Source: Adiantum capillus-veneris
Taxonomy: Eukaryota; Streptophyta; Polypodiopsida; Polypodiales; Pteridaceae
DNA length: 64,000 nucleotides
Reading direction: 5' to 3'
NCBI GenBank assembly: GCA_014529385.2
Contig: CM043971.1
Location: forward strand, 31,008,209 to 31,072,208
The number at the start of each line of letters is the position of its first letter. The first letter of the stretch is position 1. A program made the translations under genes and the position numbers. The notes under the pieces are model-generated. The model made no database searches. It saw only the letters and a list, made by a program, of their open reading frames with translations, and had not been told where the DNA came from. Of this stretch, positions 22,331 to 34,451 are shown piece by piece.

Positions 22331-22757
22331 GTTTTTTTTTTTTGGGGGAGTTTTTTTTTTTGAAAAATTGGACTTTTAGTGCTTGTAAGTTTAAACAAAT
22401 GTCAAAAAATACTTTTTTGATATGGATATATGTTGGGGAGGAGTTTTAAGTCAAAAAGAAGTAAAAATAACTTTTTTTTTAAAAAGTCAAATTTTGGCTC
22501 TTAGTGATCCACGTTTTTGATGATGTGGCCACACCTCTTTACTCACTTCACTTTCAAAAAGCTAGAGACAGAAGGTGACCTCTTAGGTCCACATCCTACA
22601 TGTGTCTAAAAAAAAGGCTAGAAAAGCCTACTCAAAACTAGCTTCTTGAATGCCTTTGTCCCCTTAACCCTACACACCATTAGCCTTAATCCCTAAAAAT
22701 TAGGATTCCTTACAAGGCCCATGCAAGGTTCATATTTCTCCTAATGGTTAATTAGTG

Positions 22758-23715
22758 GGAGGTGTTGTAGCACGACCTAATCTCAACCCACACAAAATTA
22801 TTAAATCCGTGGATCGGCAACCTGGCTAGGGCATGGAAGCACGAGCATCGGATGAATAGAAATAAAGGATTCAAAAGATCACCTCTCCAATGCAAGTAGA
22901 GATTAGCCATGGCAAGACTAACTCTAAACCTACTCTAATCACTAATCAATCAACTCCTATACACATCAAGTCCATCGAAGTCCGACTTACCATAGACTAG
23001 AACTCCAAGCACACTAATAATAATCACACACTAATTACCACATGTCAATCATGGCACTTCATCAATAGCTACACACACAAGGTGAATGGTGCTAGAGCTT
23101 CATAAAACCTATCTACACACAAGCAAACAATAGGGCACACACACTAATTACAAGATTAAGACCCAACTTAATCAACCTAATTAGTGATGTTAAATATCAC
23201 AAATCAAATGGTTATGGAAGAATAGGAGTGGTTAATAGCAAGAAGTACATACATCTCTCAAATTTAGAATAATGAAAGTGTAATACTACTTCATGACAAG
23301 ATGAAATGAAGAGAAGAAGTAGACTAATGAGAAATTAAGAATTAGATTAATCAAGAAGAGCTTACTCTAATTACAATGATTAGCACTAGCCTCTTAAGCA
23401 TAAACATTAAGCTCAAGGCTAGGCCATAGAGCGAACACTCAAGAGAGAGAGAGAGAGAGAGAGAGATCTCTCAAAAGTGGATCCTCAAGAGTGGATACTC
23501 AAGAATGAAGCCTCCTTGCATAAAGGCTTTGAAGGCTTTCACCACCATCCCTTCTACTATGGGTTTAAGCTTGAGCCTTCTAACTAGCATATACAACTTT
23601 GGAACTCCAAGTGAGCCCAAGACTTATACAAAGTTAGTTGAAAATATTATGCACAACCATAGATATCTCCCGCTTTATGCACATTCGGTGTAGCCTGTGT
23701 TAGCCGCTGCTAACA
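22758..23715 (-). mobile_element. Right member of the inverted LTR pair
   Basis: On the minus strand it begins TGTTAGCAGCGGCTAACA at 23715 and ends near GCTACAACACCTCCCAC at about 22758. It is the most complete copy of this LTR family. The primer site found after the 9.6-kb copy is absent; instead the block ATTAGGAGAAATATGAACC follows. A GA microsatellite lies at 23443-23466. Confidence 0.8.
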
Positions 23716-26700
23716 GCCTCTCTCTCAACTCTCAACTCTGAAAGCTCTAGAGCTTGCATGTGAGATTCCATGAGATCTGCATAGCGGAATTCCTTTTTGG
23801 TTTACCTCTATGAAAACGGACAAGGCTCGCTTACATTTTGGGCACGTTTAAGGAGGTGGAGCACTAGAACATAGCGGGATGCGTCGCAAAGGTTTCCAAC
23901 ACACAAACACCCCCTCGGTGGGAGACCTGCATGAAATTGTTCTCTTAAGCGGGTGTGCATCTACTTCCTTGGTGTAAGACATCTCAACAACGCACCTTAA
24001 TTTAGTATATACAAGCTAGCACCCATGATTTTTGATACCCTACCCTCTCTTTGCACTGCCCGCCATGGCCAATACCTTGGCTTCACATGGTGAGTGCCCA
24101 ATTCCCTTGATGGCCAGCCAAACATACCCTAATCTTAGGTGTCAAGGGTGCATATGGGTGTGCAATGCTGCATGACACGCAAGCCAGTTCGTAGCGGTAT
24201 CTTGAAAAGGCATGCCCATCATGCTTCTATGAATGACCAACCAACATGTGTAGTAATGTATGGCATCATTTATTTTCATTCTTGGTAGGTTTTCTTGACT
24301 CTGATGGGTCACAGACAAGCATGCAACCATGTGTAATGTGACGGACACAAACATTCTTTGGCACGATCAATCTCTCTCTCATGCATATGATGCATAACTC
24401 AACTATCAATTGCTACACAAAGCAAGGCTCAATTTAACTCCAAGGTGCTTGCCAAGTAGCAATTCAAAAAATCATTAGGGTGAATTGAAAAGGAATTCAA
24501 TGCTTGTAGTGGTCGCGTGATTTCAATGGCTTCAAAATTTCAAAAAACTCTCCACAATATACACACAGCAACCAAAAGTTGCAAGGGAATACATTCTTCT
24601 TCACTTGCATGGCATCAGGCAAAGAAAATGGACCAAGAAATGGTCATAAGGTTTGAAATTTCATGATTGACATGGTTTTTCTTACTCTACAAATGAGTTT
24701 ATGTTGCAAGAAGTCATGCGGAGGTTTCCAAAAATTATCTTCACCTCAAACATAGTGCGTTAGTCTAAGAGCGAGCACATGCTTTGAATGAACAACTAAC
24801 TATCTTTAATTATCAAACTCAAGGGTGAATTTCTCCCTTTTGAGATCTTGCAAGAAGAGCCAATTTCCAAAGCTCTCCCAAAGATATTTAGTTGACCATT
24901 GGACACGTTGGCAAAGGACTTAATAGCCCAAATACATTGCAATATCTACATTTCTTTTCACTTTTGGGTTTTGAAAGATAGAATATAGCTTGAAGTGGTT
25001 TCTAAAACCATTGAAGCTTGTATTTTGGCTAGCAATGAAAGCAAGGCAACTTCATCACAGTATGGCTATTATAACTTAATCCTTGCAATTTTTATCAAGC
25101 ATCAAAACACTCCAGTCTAGGTTCATTAGTGAACTATTACTATGTTCATTAGTGAATTATAATTATGTGAAACAAGGATTTAGTTTTATGTATTACATAA
25201 TGGCTTCCTGAGTTTGAGATATGGTATCAACGTTTGGACTTGAGAGCACTTTGCAAGTGTATATCAATGGTATTTCATTGGGTACTGGCATGAACCAAGC
25301 TAAGGGGATTATACGGTATATACGACCACTCTAAGTATATTAGACTGAAATTTACTCTCCAGCAAGCATTTGCTTCTTGATTTTGCGATAGCTTGCACCA
25401 AACAAGCAGCAATGTTGGAAAATTTCATGGCATGAACCAAGCGAAGGGGCTTACACCGCACACATGACAGCCCTTATATATCAAAATCCATGGCTATCAA
25501 TTGGATTCAAGCAAGGACTACCAATCAAATTGAAATTCACTCTCCAACAAGCATTTGATTATCAGATTGTGACAAGTTGCACCAAACAAGCAACAACATT
25601 GGAAATCTTCAAATTTTTGTTGTTTTTATGAGTTTAAAACCTCTAATTTGGAAAGTAACATAACTTGCACAATGAGGTTCTTTGAAAGGAAGCAAGGCTT
25701 CTTCCTCATGCCAAAGCCATGTTTGTTGAGTTGGAATCAACAACAACGCACCAAGGACTGGGGTTTTGGCACCGTGGGATACAATTTCCTATCTTCTATA
25801 TGACAAGGTCAAACTGCGTTGTATCAATGTAGTTCTACATAGCAAAAGGCACTTAAGAGTAGCAACTATATCAAGGACATCATTTCCCCTATTGGTTGGT
25901 TATTTTGTTGATACTTGCCAAGATGGGTTTTTTAAAAATTCATCTTCTAAAGCATTGGAGTCTCAAAATCACTTTAGAATAGTTAAGATATTGTTTGCTT
26001 TTAGTGATGTTCAATGACAATTGTTAAGGAATTAACCACAACCTCTATCCAATAGAGCTTAAAGTTAGTATATTTTCTAATAAATTCATGGATTTTATTG
26101 ACTCAAAAATGTTTTTCAAAAGATGACTAAAGAATTCCATATAAACAAAGATTTATCAAAACTAAACATTTGTTTTGGCCGAAAGTATACAAGAAACCTT
26201 AGTCAAAACTTTACAAACCAGCTTCTATTTTCTCTAAATCATTTGATCAAAGTGAAGAATATGGTTTCCTTACTCATAAAAGGTTTACAAGATTCCTTGT
26301 AAAGTTTGAACTTTTTAGTAGCCATGTAGTCACCACAGAGACTAGTTTTGTCAGACACACCCTTTATAGAGATTTTTTTATGAAAGGTCTTAATCATATT
26401 CCTCTAGTCCCTTTTAATCTCAACCTAGTAGTCAAAGAATTCTCTAAAGGATGAAAATCACTTTGTCACATTTTTGGCATGGAAGGTAAGAATACTCACT
26501 ATAAATAAATTCGAGACAACATTAGTCAAACAATTCTCTAAAGGATGAAAATTGCTTTGTCATATTTCTGGCATGGAGGATAAGAATAATCACTATAATA
26601 CATTGGAGAGGGAATTACAGAAATGTTTAAACAAAAACTTTCGTTTCACAAACAAAACCAAACTCCTTGGCTCAAAAACCTAGATTTAATGAATGAAATT

Positions 26701-26847
26701 TTGTATCTTTTGAATTTCATTTTTATCTATGGTCTGGATAAGTCAGCCCAAACACCAGTCTTTATGTCTAAAAAGCTTATTAGAATGGCCGCCAGGAAAA
26801 GACTAGAATCCCCTCAGTTGACACCAATCAACATGGCTAAAATTTAA
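23716..26847. other. Long gap without genes
   Basis: About 3.1 kb of AT-rich sequence with no coding frame I can support. At 25286-25590 a diverged tandem duplication of about 142 bp is visible: TGGCATGAACCAAGC at 25286 and 25428, and CACCAAACAAGCA in both units. Near 26440 and 26540 another short duplication occurs (CAAAGAATTCTCTAAAGGATG and a variant of it). Confidence 0.5.
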
Positions 26848-27577
26848 TGTAACGGGAACGGCCTATGAACTTTGAGAATAGCGGATTTAAGAGAATTAGA
26901 GTGAGCATTTTTGTGAGATTACTTTGAGAACTTGGAGGGTGATCTTAATTGATGGTAACAACATAAACATAGTACTTAATTAACTTGGCATGAACAATAC
27001 TTTTACAACAGAGAGAGTATTAGAGAACATGACAATCGATGAGGACCGGATTTACTTGGATCCGGTCCCCCCTCCAAAAGGCGTTTGTTATAGATTCTCC
27101 CATCAAGAGAGGCTTTGTTACAATACAATATTTGTGTTCCATGTGACTTTGATGATGCTATGAAGATGGAAAGCTTTAAGCATCATGAGCTTGACATAAA
27201 ATTTACAAAAAGCATTCACTATCCCAAGCCTCAGTCCCAAGGCCTCAAACACCTTCGAAGGTGGAGAAAGCTAGCGGGGAATGAGGGTAGGGAAGAGGAA
27301 GAAGAAACATTCCATAGGAGAAAGAAATAGTTCCTCACTTATCATCACTCTTCTTGCTAGCATAACATGATAGCATAGTAATGAAGATGAAAAAGATGGC
27401 AATCTTAAGCATTGAAGCATGGCTCTTGGTTGGATTTGCATTCCATAGCCAAGAGTGTTGGTGTAGGCTCTCCACTTCTCAACAAAATTGGAGAAGGAGA
27501 TGGATCTTTTGCATTTTGCACTCCACACAATGAGAGAATGTGAGTGTGTGTGTGGGAGAGTATACCCCCCCTCTCAT

Positions 27578-27636
<59 letters not shown>

Positions 27637-28305
27637 TTATTTTATTATTTCCTTTGGACATGTGTCCTCTTTTTCCTCTTTGAGAGAAAGAACTTGAATA
27701 TTTATTCTTATGTATCTAAATTCTCATTGGAACCTTTTAAAACCTATGCAATAGCATTCAAACACATCATGAGGGCCACATGTGAAGGATCATTTGAACA
27801 TGTGTCTTTTATGCTTATTAAGTCATTTGGTTGAATGGAATACTTCAAGGACCTACTCAATCAAGCATGGCACGTTCATGTCTCTTGAGAGTTATCTTTG
27901 AATTGTATACTTCAAGAACTTTAATCATTTAAGCATGTGAAAAATACCTCAAGTTTTTGGGTAAAGTCCCACTAAAACTTAGCAAGCCAACAAGCACCTC
28001 ATGCTTGGGTAGGATTCACACCTTAAGGTCAGCTCTAGCTTGCCTAAGGTCAAAGGACTTTTGAACACTAACTTTTGGAGGTCCATAATGAAGCTAACCC
28101 TACGGTCTTTAAGCTCCATTAGGTAGCATTTCTCTTTGACAGACCATCTCTCATTTGGACCCCTTTACCATTGGCCCCGTGTTGAGATAGATCCGTAAGC
28201 AAATGTCTATATTCTAACCCTTGTTCCCATTTATTATCCCACATTAAATGATCAGTTTAATACAAGAAAGTCATTTGGGTTGGTTAGATATTAGATTTTA
28301 TGACA
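26848..28305 (-). mobile_element. 3' LTR of the chromovirus
   Basis: 1458 bp, left end TGTAACGG, right end TTTTATGACA (minus strand: TGTCATAAAA...CCGTTACA). The right end abuts the polypurine tract. It contains a (CT)n run at 27579-27633 that is shared with the 5' LTR but not with the solo LTR at 13.6 kb. Confidence 0.85.
27579..27633. repeat. (CT)n microsatellite in the 3' LTR
   Basis: 55 bases of CT. The 5' LTR has the same run at 38044-38103 with a slightly different length. Confidence 0.95.
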
Positions 28306-28322
28306 TGACCTCTCTCTTGAAA
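28306..28322 (-). promoter_or_regulatory. Polypurine tract of the chromovirus
   Basis: The minus strand reads TTTCAAGAGAGAGGTCA immediately before the LTR start TGTCATAAAA. This is the plus-strand primer position of an LTR retrotransposon. Confidence 0.65.
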
Positions 28323-28689
28323 TCATAGTCGTCCTCGACTATGAGGTAAAAGAGATAAAGCCATACTCATTTGTCAATTTGTCTTAGCGGGTAGAGGATC
28401 CCTTTTTACCCTACGACATCATTCCAAGATGTATGACTAATATATTTGGTGCTTGGGAGACATAGGTGTCGCAAGCATGTCTTCTCTTTAGTCCATTTCA
28501 ACCTCCCAAGTAGAATGACAAATTCTACATGGTGTTTGCGAGACATCATCATGACAAACATGATTCTTAGTATGCATACTACTTAAATTTGTGCACAATA
28601 AAGAGAGAATTAGTCTTATAAGACAAAAACATTGATCATTTAAAAGAAACATGTACATCAGCTTACTCTAATGTAGCATTGTAAGTGTT

Positions 28690-28860
28690 GACAAGGTTCA
28701 TATTATCCTTAAGTTGGATTCCTTGCATCCATCTAGAATCTTCAAAAGGATAATTTTTAAACTTAATAAGATACCATTGGATAATCTTACCATGTTGTAG
28801 TACCTTGTCTCCATGCCAAAGGATAGCTTTGGGTTGTAGCACCTCCTCTTAACTTCAATT
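28690..28860 (-). pseudogene. Chromodomain at the integrase C-terminus
   Basis: Hidden by a frameshift. The ORF with FHVSLLKPYKREPPNEPIVE runs into nonsense after PPEIEVK, but the next frame continues with VLQHGKIIQWYLIKFKNYPF and EDSRWM. This matches the chromodomain pattern of YLVKWK, YP, then an acidic pair and Trp. In chromoviruses it steers integration to particular chromatin. Confidence 0.75.
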
Positions 28861-30267
28861 TCGGGAGGGTCTTCAACAATTGGTTCATTTGGAGGCTCTC
28901 GTTTGTAGGGCTTAAGTAGGCTCACATGAAAAGCATTGTGTATGAGCCAATGGTTAGGCAACTTGAGTTGATAAGCCACCTCATTGATTGGCTTCAAAAT
29001 TTTAAAAGGACCATAGTATCCTTTTTGTTAGTTTAGCATAATACTTTTGATGGCCCGTAGGATTTTTGCCTATAATTTGCCTCAATCGAGCCTTAGGAAA
29101 TAAGACCCAATCATTTTCTTTGAACGTTAAGGTCCTTCTGTGCTTGTCAGCAGTAGCTTTTTTCCTTAGTTGAGAGATGGATATAGCTTCCTTAATCTTT
29201 TGAAAAGATGCTTACAGGTCACGGCTTCTCATCGGCAACGAAGATCTTCCCATGTACTTTAAGTAGCAAGGGACTTTTAGGTCTTCCCTCTATGATTTCA
29301 AAAGGTGTTTTTATTGTAGAAGTACGAATAGTATTATTATACGCATACTCTACAAGAGGTAAGTACTTTTCCCATTGTGAGCATTGATCTACTTTTGTAA
29401 CATAGGTCTTTAGTAGATCAAGAATCGTAAGATTGCCTATCTCGCTTTGTCCATCTGTTTGTGGGTGATAGGCCGAAGAGAAATTCAATCTTGTACCTAG
29501 AGACCTTTCCAAAAATTACTAGTCATTCTAGGATCTCTATCTGACACGATGGATGTTGGCAATCCATGGTGTTTGAAAGTATGGGATATGAAGAGAGTTG
29601 TCATTTGGTGTGCCTTAATAGTCTTCTTGACAGGGATAAAGTGTGCTTGCTTGCTAAACCTGTCGACTATTGTCCATATTTTCATATTTCCATGGATAGA
29701 CTTGGGTAATCCAAAGATAAAATCCATGGATATACTCTCCCATGGTGAATTAGGGATGGGCAATGGAAGGAGTAATCCAGGTTTCTTCCCTCTACCATAT
29801 TTACTCTTTTGGCATACCACACATTTTGAAACATACTCTTGTATGTCCACATTCATGGTAGGCCAATAGAAATACGTCTCTACTCCTTCAAGAGTAGGTT
29901 GAATGCCTCTATGCCCCGCATAGGGAGGAGCATGGGATTCATACATGACTTTCTCACGAAGAGAGTGGGTAACACATAGCCTATTTCCATGGAGAAGATA
30001 ACCATCCTGCAAGGTGAATGGTGCCTCTTTCTTTCCCAAAGCAAGGGCTGACATTATGTCTTTAAAGTCAAGCTCAATAGCATACTCATCTACTATAGAA
30101 GATAGATCATTGTGAGTTGCTATAGACAGAGCATTAACTTTTGGTCGTCGTGATAGTGCATTGGCCACTTGATTGTGCTTACCAGCAATGTGAGCAATGT
30201 GGAAATTAAATTGCGAAATAAAATTTTCCCACCTCATTTGTTTGTCGGAAAGCTTTGTTTGCATCAT
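28861..30267 (-). pseudogene. RNase H end and integrase of the chromovirus
   Basis: The right part carries the RNase H tail (NFHIAHIAGKHNQVANALSRR) and the integrase zinc finger (HRGIQPTLEGVETYFYWPTM...CVVCQKSK). Then come the catalytic core SMDFIFGLP and SDRDPRMTSNFWK, a frameshift near 29500, then AYHPQTDGQSEIGNL. After the Q-S-E motif the line is shifted and interrupted again. A short C-terminal block with YQLKLPNHWLIHNAFHVSLL precedes the chromodomain. Confidence 0.8.
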
Positions 30268-31610
30268 GAAGTACTCAAGACTTTGATGGTCTATTCATAA
30301 AATGAATGGAGTCCCAATTAAATAGTGCTTCCATGTGTCTAGAGCATGTAGAACAATAAAAGCTCTTTCTCATAAATGCACAAGACTTGTTCATCCGTAT
30401 TGAGCCTTCACCTCTCATATGCTATGGCATGAGCAAGAGTGCTCCAAGGCAATCACCACAAGTATCACATTGTACCTCAAACGGATTTGAGAGATCTAGA
30501 AGCATGAGGATTGGTTGAGAGGTAAGCTTCTCTTTGAGCTTGTCAAAAGATTTTTGCTCCTTAGCAGTCCATGAATACTTAACGTTCTTCTTTGTTAAGT
30601 CATGTAATGGTCCTGCTATTTGAGAAAATTTTGCTATGATACATCTATAGTATGCACACATACCAATAAGCTTCTTAGCTCATGTAGATTCCTTGGATTA
30701 GCCCATGCTTTTATTACCTATAACTTTGATGGATCTATACGGATACCATCTTGAGAGATAATATGACCTAAGTATTGAATATCTTGAAGGAAAAATTCGC
30801 TTTTCTTTTGGTTGAGAAAAAGCTTGTTCTCCCTCAATGAAAAATCACTTGTAAATGTTTCTTGTGCTCCTCCAAGGACTTGGAGTAGATGATGATATCA
30901 TCAAAGAACACTCAAGTGAATTTGCGGTAGGGTCTAGATATTTTCTCCATCAAATGATTGAATGTGGCAGGTGCATTGTTCAAGCCAAAAGGCATGACTA
31001 GATATTCATAAAGATCAAACGTTGTACAAAACATGGTCTTTATGATATATTCCTCCACTATTCTTATTTGATGATAGCCACTTTTAAGGTCAATCCTATT
31101 GAAGTAGGTAGAGCCTTGTAGCTTATCAAATAGATCTTATACTCGAGGTACAGGAATTTTTTTTTTGATAGTGATATGGTTTAGTGCACGATAGTCCACA
31201 CACATGCGATATGTACCATCTTTCTTGTGCACTAAAAGGACTGGAGAACAAAAGGGAGAGGACCTAGGCCTCACCATCCCTTTGTCTACCAAATCTTGTA
31301 CTTGCCTCATAATCTCCTCTTGTTGATCTTGGGAAACTCAATAAGGAGCCTTGTTAGGCGGTGAGCTTCCTGATAGGAGCTCAATTTGTTTGTAATTCCA
31401 TTTTGAAGGTAATTCAATAGGGATATCATCAATGAACACATCTTTGAATACTTTTAGAAAGTTAGGCACGTCTAACTCTTCTTAATTCCTACCATTTTCA
31501 CTTGATAAACCATTAGCGTCATTAGTGGATTCTTTGAAAAAAAATCATGTACACAGAAATCGAGCTTTTCATTGACTTATCAAAAGCTGGTGGATTTAGA
31601 AGTGGTATAG
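30268..31610 (-). pseudogene. Reverse transcriptase and RNase H of the chromovirus
   Basis: 30422-30661 keeps an open RNase H start (KKNVKYSWTAKEQKSFDKLK...NPFEVQCD). Further right, RT motifs are readable through stops, including MPFGLNNAPATF and the catalytic FFDDIIIYSKS (Asp-Asp codons at 30897-30902). The N-terminal part is cut by the insertion starting near 31.6 kb. RT copies the element RNA; this one cannot be translated. Confidence 0.75.
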
Positions 31611-32236
31611 TAAGACCACACTCATTAGCATTGTAAGGTCTCTACTTTCGAATTTCACACAAGTTCTATTACGTATTTGAATTTTTTTAAAACCATCACT
31701 CATTATTTAAGATATTCGAGTTCAAATTATGAATCGTAGGTTGAGAAAACCTAGAATTTAAAATTTACGCTACAAAATTCTGACATGTTTAGCTATATGA
31801 ATCAATAACTAACTTATTGCAAGACTTATTTACTGATTGTAGAATTTTCTTTTACTACTATAAAGTTAATATAAGACTGTAAAGTTTAACTTAAAAATGT
31901 AAAGTAAATTATCATTAAAGAAATAAATAAAATAATTAAAAAGACAAAAGAATACACAGGGATGACAAATGAAGGTACATGGACTCACCTGGACTCACAT
32001 AGGAGGGGACAAAGTGGGACACACTGTCACATGAAAAGGAGAGGCTAGTCTTGACTAATCTTAATGAGGGGGGATTGTGTGGCCTTATCTTTTGATGATA
32101 ATGACAAAGTGGTCAAGCTAATGGGTACCATAAGGGTACCAAAAACGCGGGTATGATTTTTGGGGAAAATTTTTTATTTTTATTAAAAAAATTAAAAAAA
32201 TTTTGGAAAAAAAAAGCTGGACGTTTTCTTTTGCGT

Positions 32237-32245
32237 TATAAATAG
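32237..32245 (+). promoter_or_regulatory. TATA box in the inserted fragment
   Basis: TATAAATAG preceded by GCG and followed by the near-palindrome GAGCATCCATGCTC. Transcription would start about 30 bases downstream. Confidence 0.65.
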
Positions 32246-32390
32246 AGCATCCATGCTCACACTTTAGACATAGAGATTTCCTCTATAGCGCTCACGAAGT
32301 GCTGTCACTTATCTTAGAGAGAAGGCGTCCACAAACCACTAAGAGAGCAAAAACTCTAGTGGACTAATAAGGTGCGTATTAATTAAGCAT

Positions 32391-32820
32391 TCAATTAACT
32401 TTAGGAATGATGTATGTGTGCTATCTCTTACTCTAATCTCTCTACTAGATTAGTAAGATTCAATTAGTTTTAAGAAGGATATGTGTGTGTGTGCTATCTC
32501 TTACTCTAATCTCTCTAATAGATTAGTAAGATTCAATTAGTTTTAAGAAGGATATGTGTGTGTGTGTGTGTGTGCTATCTTTTTACTCTAATCTCTCTAC
32601 TAGATAGTAACATTCAATTAGTTTTAAGAAGGATATGTGTGTATGTGTGCTATCTCTTACTCTAATTTCTCTAATAGATTAGTAAGATTCAATTAGCTTT
32701 AAGAAGGATATGTGTGTGTGCGTGCTATCTTACTCTAATTTCTCTAATAGATTAGTAAGATTCAATTAACTTTAGAAAAGATGTGAGTGTATGTTTTCTC
32801 TTACTCTAATCTCTCTAAGT
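32391..32820. repeat. Six tandem units of 69-81 bp
   Basis: Units begin with TCAATTA at 32391, 32460, 32533, 32614, 32689 and 32762. Each contains (TG)n of different length, then CTATCTCTTACTCTAAT, CTCTCTA and AGATTAGTAAGAT. The array is downstream of the TATA box, probably in the transcribed leader. Confidence 0.9.
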
Positions 32821-33272
32821 ATACCTACTCTCTCTAGTTAGTACATCTTCACTATTAACTTATGTATAGTTATTTGAAAGTTAATACATAAGAGAACTCA
32901 TCTTATTCTTATTACATATGATGGAATTATCATTCAACAATTTTATTGTCAATTAGATTAAGTAGAATTTTGAATAATACTAAAAATTGATTTAGTTGAA
33001 GTATAGAAGTGGAAGTTAGAATTGGATTAGAAATGTCATGCATAAAAGTAATGCAATCCTAAACTTTCACTCGTAGTTTACACACTTAATTTTTGATTAA
33101 TTACGATTAGCAAATATTTGATGTATAGAAATTAGATGTAGAACAACAACACTAAGTGTGAATCCAAGTTGACGAGGGTTCAAATTACAGACTCTCTTTG
33201 GAAACAAGAAGACTACTAGGAAAATTGACCAATTTAAAGTTCTAAGTGTATAACATAAGTGTAGTATAAAAA

Positions 33273-33389
33273 AATGGCTCCAAAGCGTGCTCGAACCCAA
33301 GGAACTAATGATCATGAAACTGGTACAAGTAACGGGGAAACTCCTGCGGAACATGTTATGTCTCCACCAATCAGAGCTATGGTATAGGT
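33273..33389 (+). pseudogene. Gag N-terminus of the inserted element
   Basis: 38 codons from ATG, basic then Thr/Asn-rich, stopping at TAG. The basic MAPKRxR start is usual for plant Ty3 gag. Nothing recognisable continues after the stop, so the gene is truncated or strongly decayed. Confidence 0.4.
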
Positions 33390-33637
33390 TAGTATTGCAG
33401 TTTCAAGTTATGCATCATTGCATATGTGAGACCATAGGAATATATTATTTACCTTATGAAAAGAAAACACGGACCGAAACCAAGGGGCTTAACCCCAAGA
33501 AATTCGGCATATGTTTGACAAGTAGGAAAGAATGTCTAGTTAAATTGGTTGCTATAGGATAGACTGTTTGTCCAAAACCTTCGGTATGGTTTCTCTCAAG
33601 TCTCTCTACTTATTAGCGTTGGTATTATGTGGCAGTT

Positions 33638-33803
33638 GCCGAGGCGTGAGATGACGCCCAGGATGGCACCGCTGATGCTGTGGTGGGAGTACACCCAGAT
33701 TAGCCCAGCTGGATACTGCAGTTTTGTTTTGCCATGGCGTAAGGATGACGCCCAGATTGACACCGTTGTTGTTGTGGCGGGAGTACGTCCAGATTAGCAC
33801 AAC
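33638..33803. repeat. Two-unit tandem repeat, period 93
   Basis: Two diverged units begin at GCCGAGGCGTGAG (33638) and GCCATGGCGTAAG (33731). Both hold GATGACGCCCAG and CCAGATTAGC. GC-rich compared with its surroundings; function unknown. Confidence 0.75.
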
Positions 33804-34089
33804 GAGTACTTGTCGAGCGGTATGGGACGCTCATGAGGACAAGGGTTTTTATAAATAATGTATATACTGATCGGACATAATAGTGCCAGTAGAGATTCTT
33901 GAGTGAACCTAATCCAAGGGTTGTTGGTTTAAAATTGGACGACTTCTTGTTTAACTATTGTTTGTAATATTGTTTGAAGGGCTGTTTTAACGAACCAGAA
34001 TCATAAATAAAGTAAAGGAACATGTATGTTTAAACAGTGTGGTAGTAATTAGATAATAAAAGAAGGGTGAGTGTGGTGTGAAAAGTGGG

Positions 34090-34116
34090 AGAATGATACC
34101 CCGACGGTATCATTCT
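34090..34116. other. Perfect 11-bp stem-loop
   Basis: AGAATGATACC, loop CCGAC, then the exact complement of the arm. A second hairpin (ACCCGA, loop TGAG, TCGGGT) starts 13 bases later. No ribozyme core is recognisable. Confidence 0.7.
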
Positions 34117-34451
34117 ATGGACGGGTGGACCCGATGAGTCGGGTAGCTTTCCAACGCTAGAAATTGTTTTTTTCTTAAGTCATAAATCTTAAAAGAGACA
34201 AACCTTGGCGGCTGTGCTTCTGAAACATGGGAAAAAAAGCGCACAGGTTGGTCACTCTAAGATTTATATTTTAAGGTATAATTGATTATAGATAGTTTTT
34301 AGATAGGGTTATGGTGGTCACGCTCCGCCATAGCGAGATAGGACCAATCCTTCACTAACGGTTCATGCCTGTGGCTACGTAGTAGTTAAAACAATGTCCG
34401 TTGGTTTTTCCTTCTCAGGATTGGAGACCTATCAAAGGTACTCCGCTCCTC

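Larger units (their letters stand above)
17534..22757. other. Interior between the facing LTRs
   Basis: No coding frame is supported. The first and last 200-400 bases are distantly alike in inverted orientation (ATTAGGA.AAATATGAACC, GGGATTAAGG), as expected if two copies of one element meet tail to tail. The stretch also has a G homopolymer near 17720, a diverged direct repeat (about 19855-19900 and 20270-20315, CATTTCCAAGAACA type), a second G run near 20358, a 154-bp palindrome and a polypurine tract. Confidence 0.5.
31611..34440 (+). mobile_element. Inserted retroelement fragment: LTR-like promoter and gag start
   Basis: This block separates RT from protease of the chromovirus. It has a TATA box (32237-32245), a tandem repeat of about 73 bp, and then an ATG frame starting MAPKRARTQGTNDHETG (33273-33389), which resembles the first residues of Ty3 gag proteins and stops after 38 codons. 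I read it as a 5' LTR plus the start of gag of a plus-strand element. Exact borders and a target duplication were not found. Confidence 0.5.

Noticed and set aside
21941-22398. Ser/Pro/Leu-rich 136-codon ORF and its Glu/Arg-rich counterpart
   Set aside because: Translation of a polypurine/polypyrimidine tract.
34090-34150. Hammerhead ribozyme suggested by a GATGAG loop between stems
   Set aside because: The conserved core (CTGATGA plus GAAA and the cleavage triplet) is not complete.
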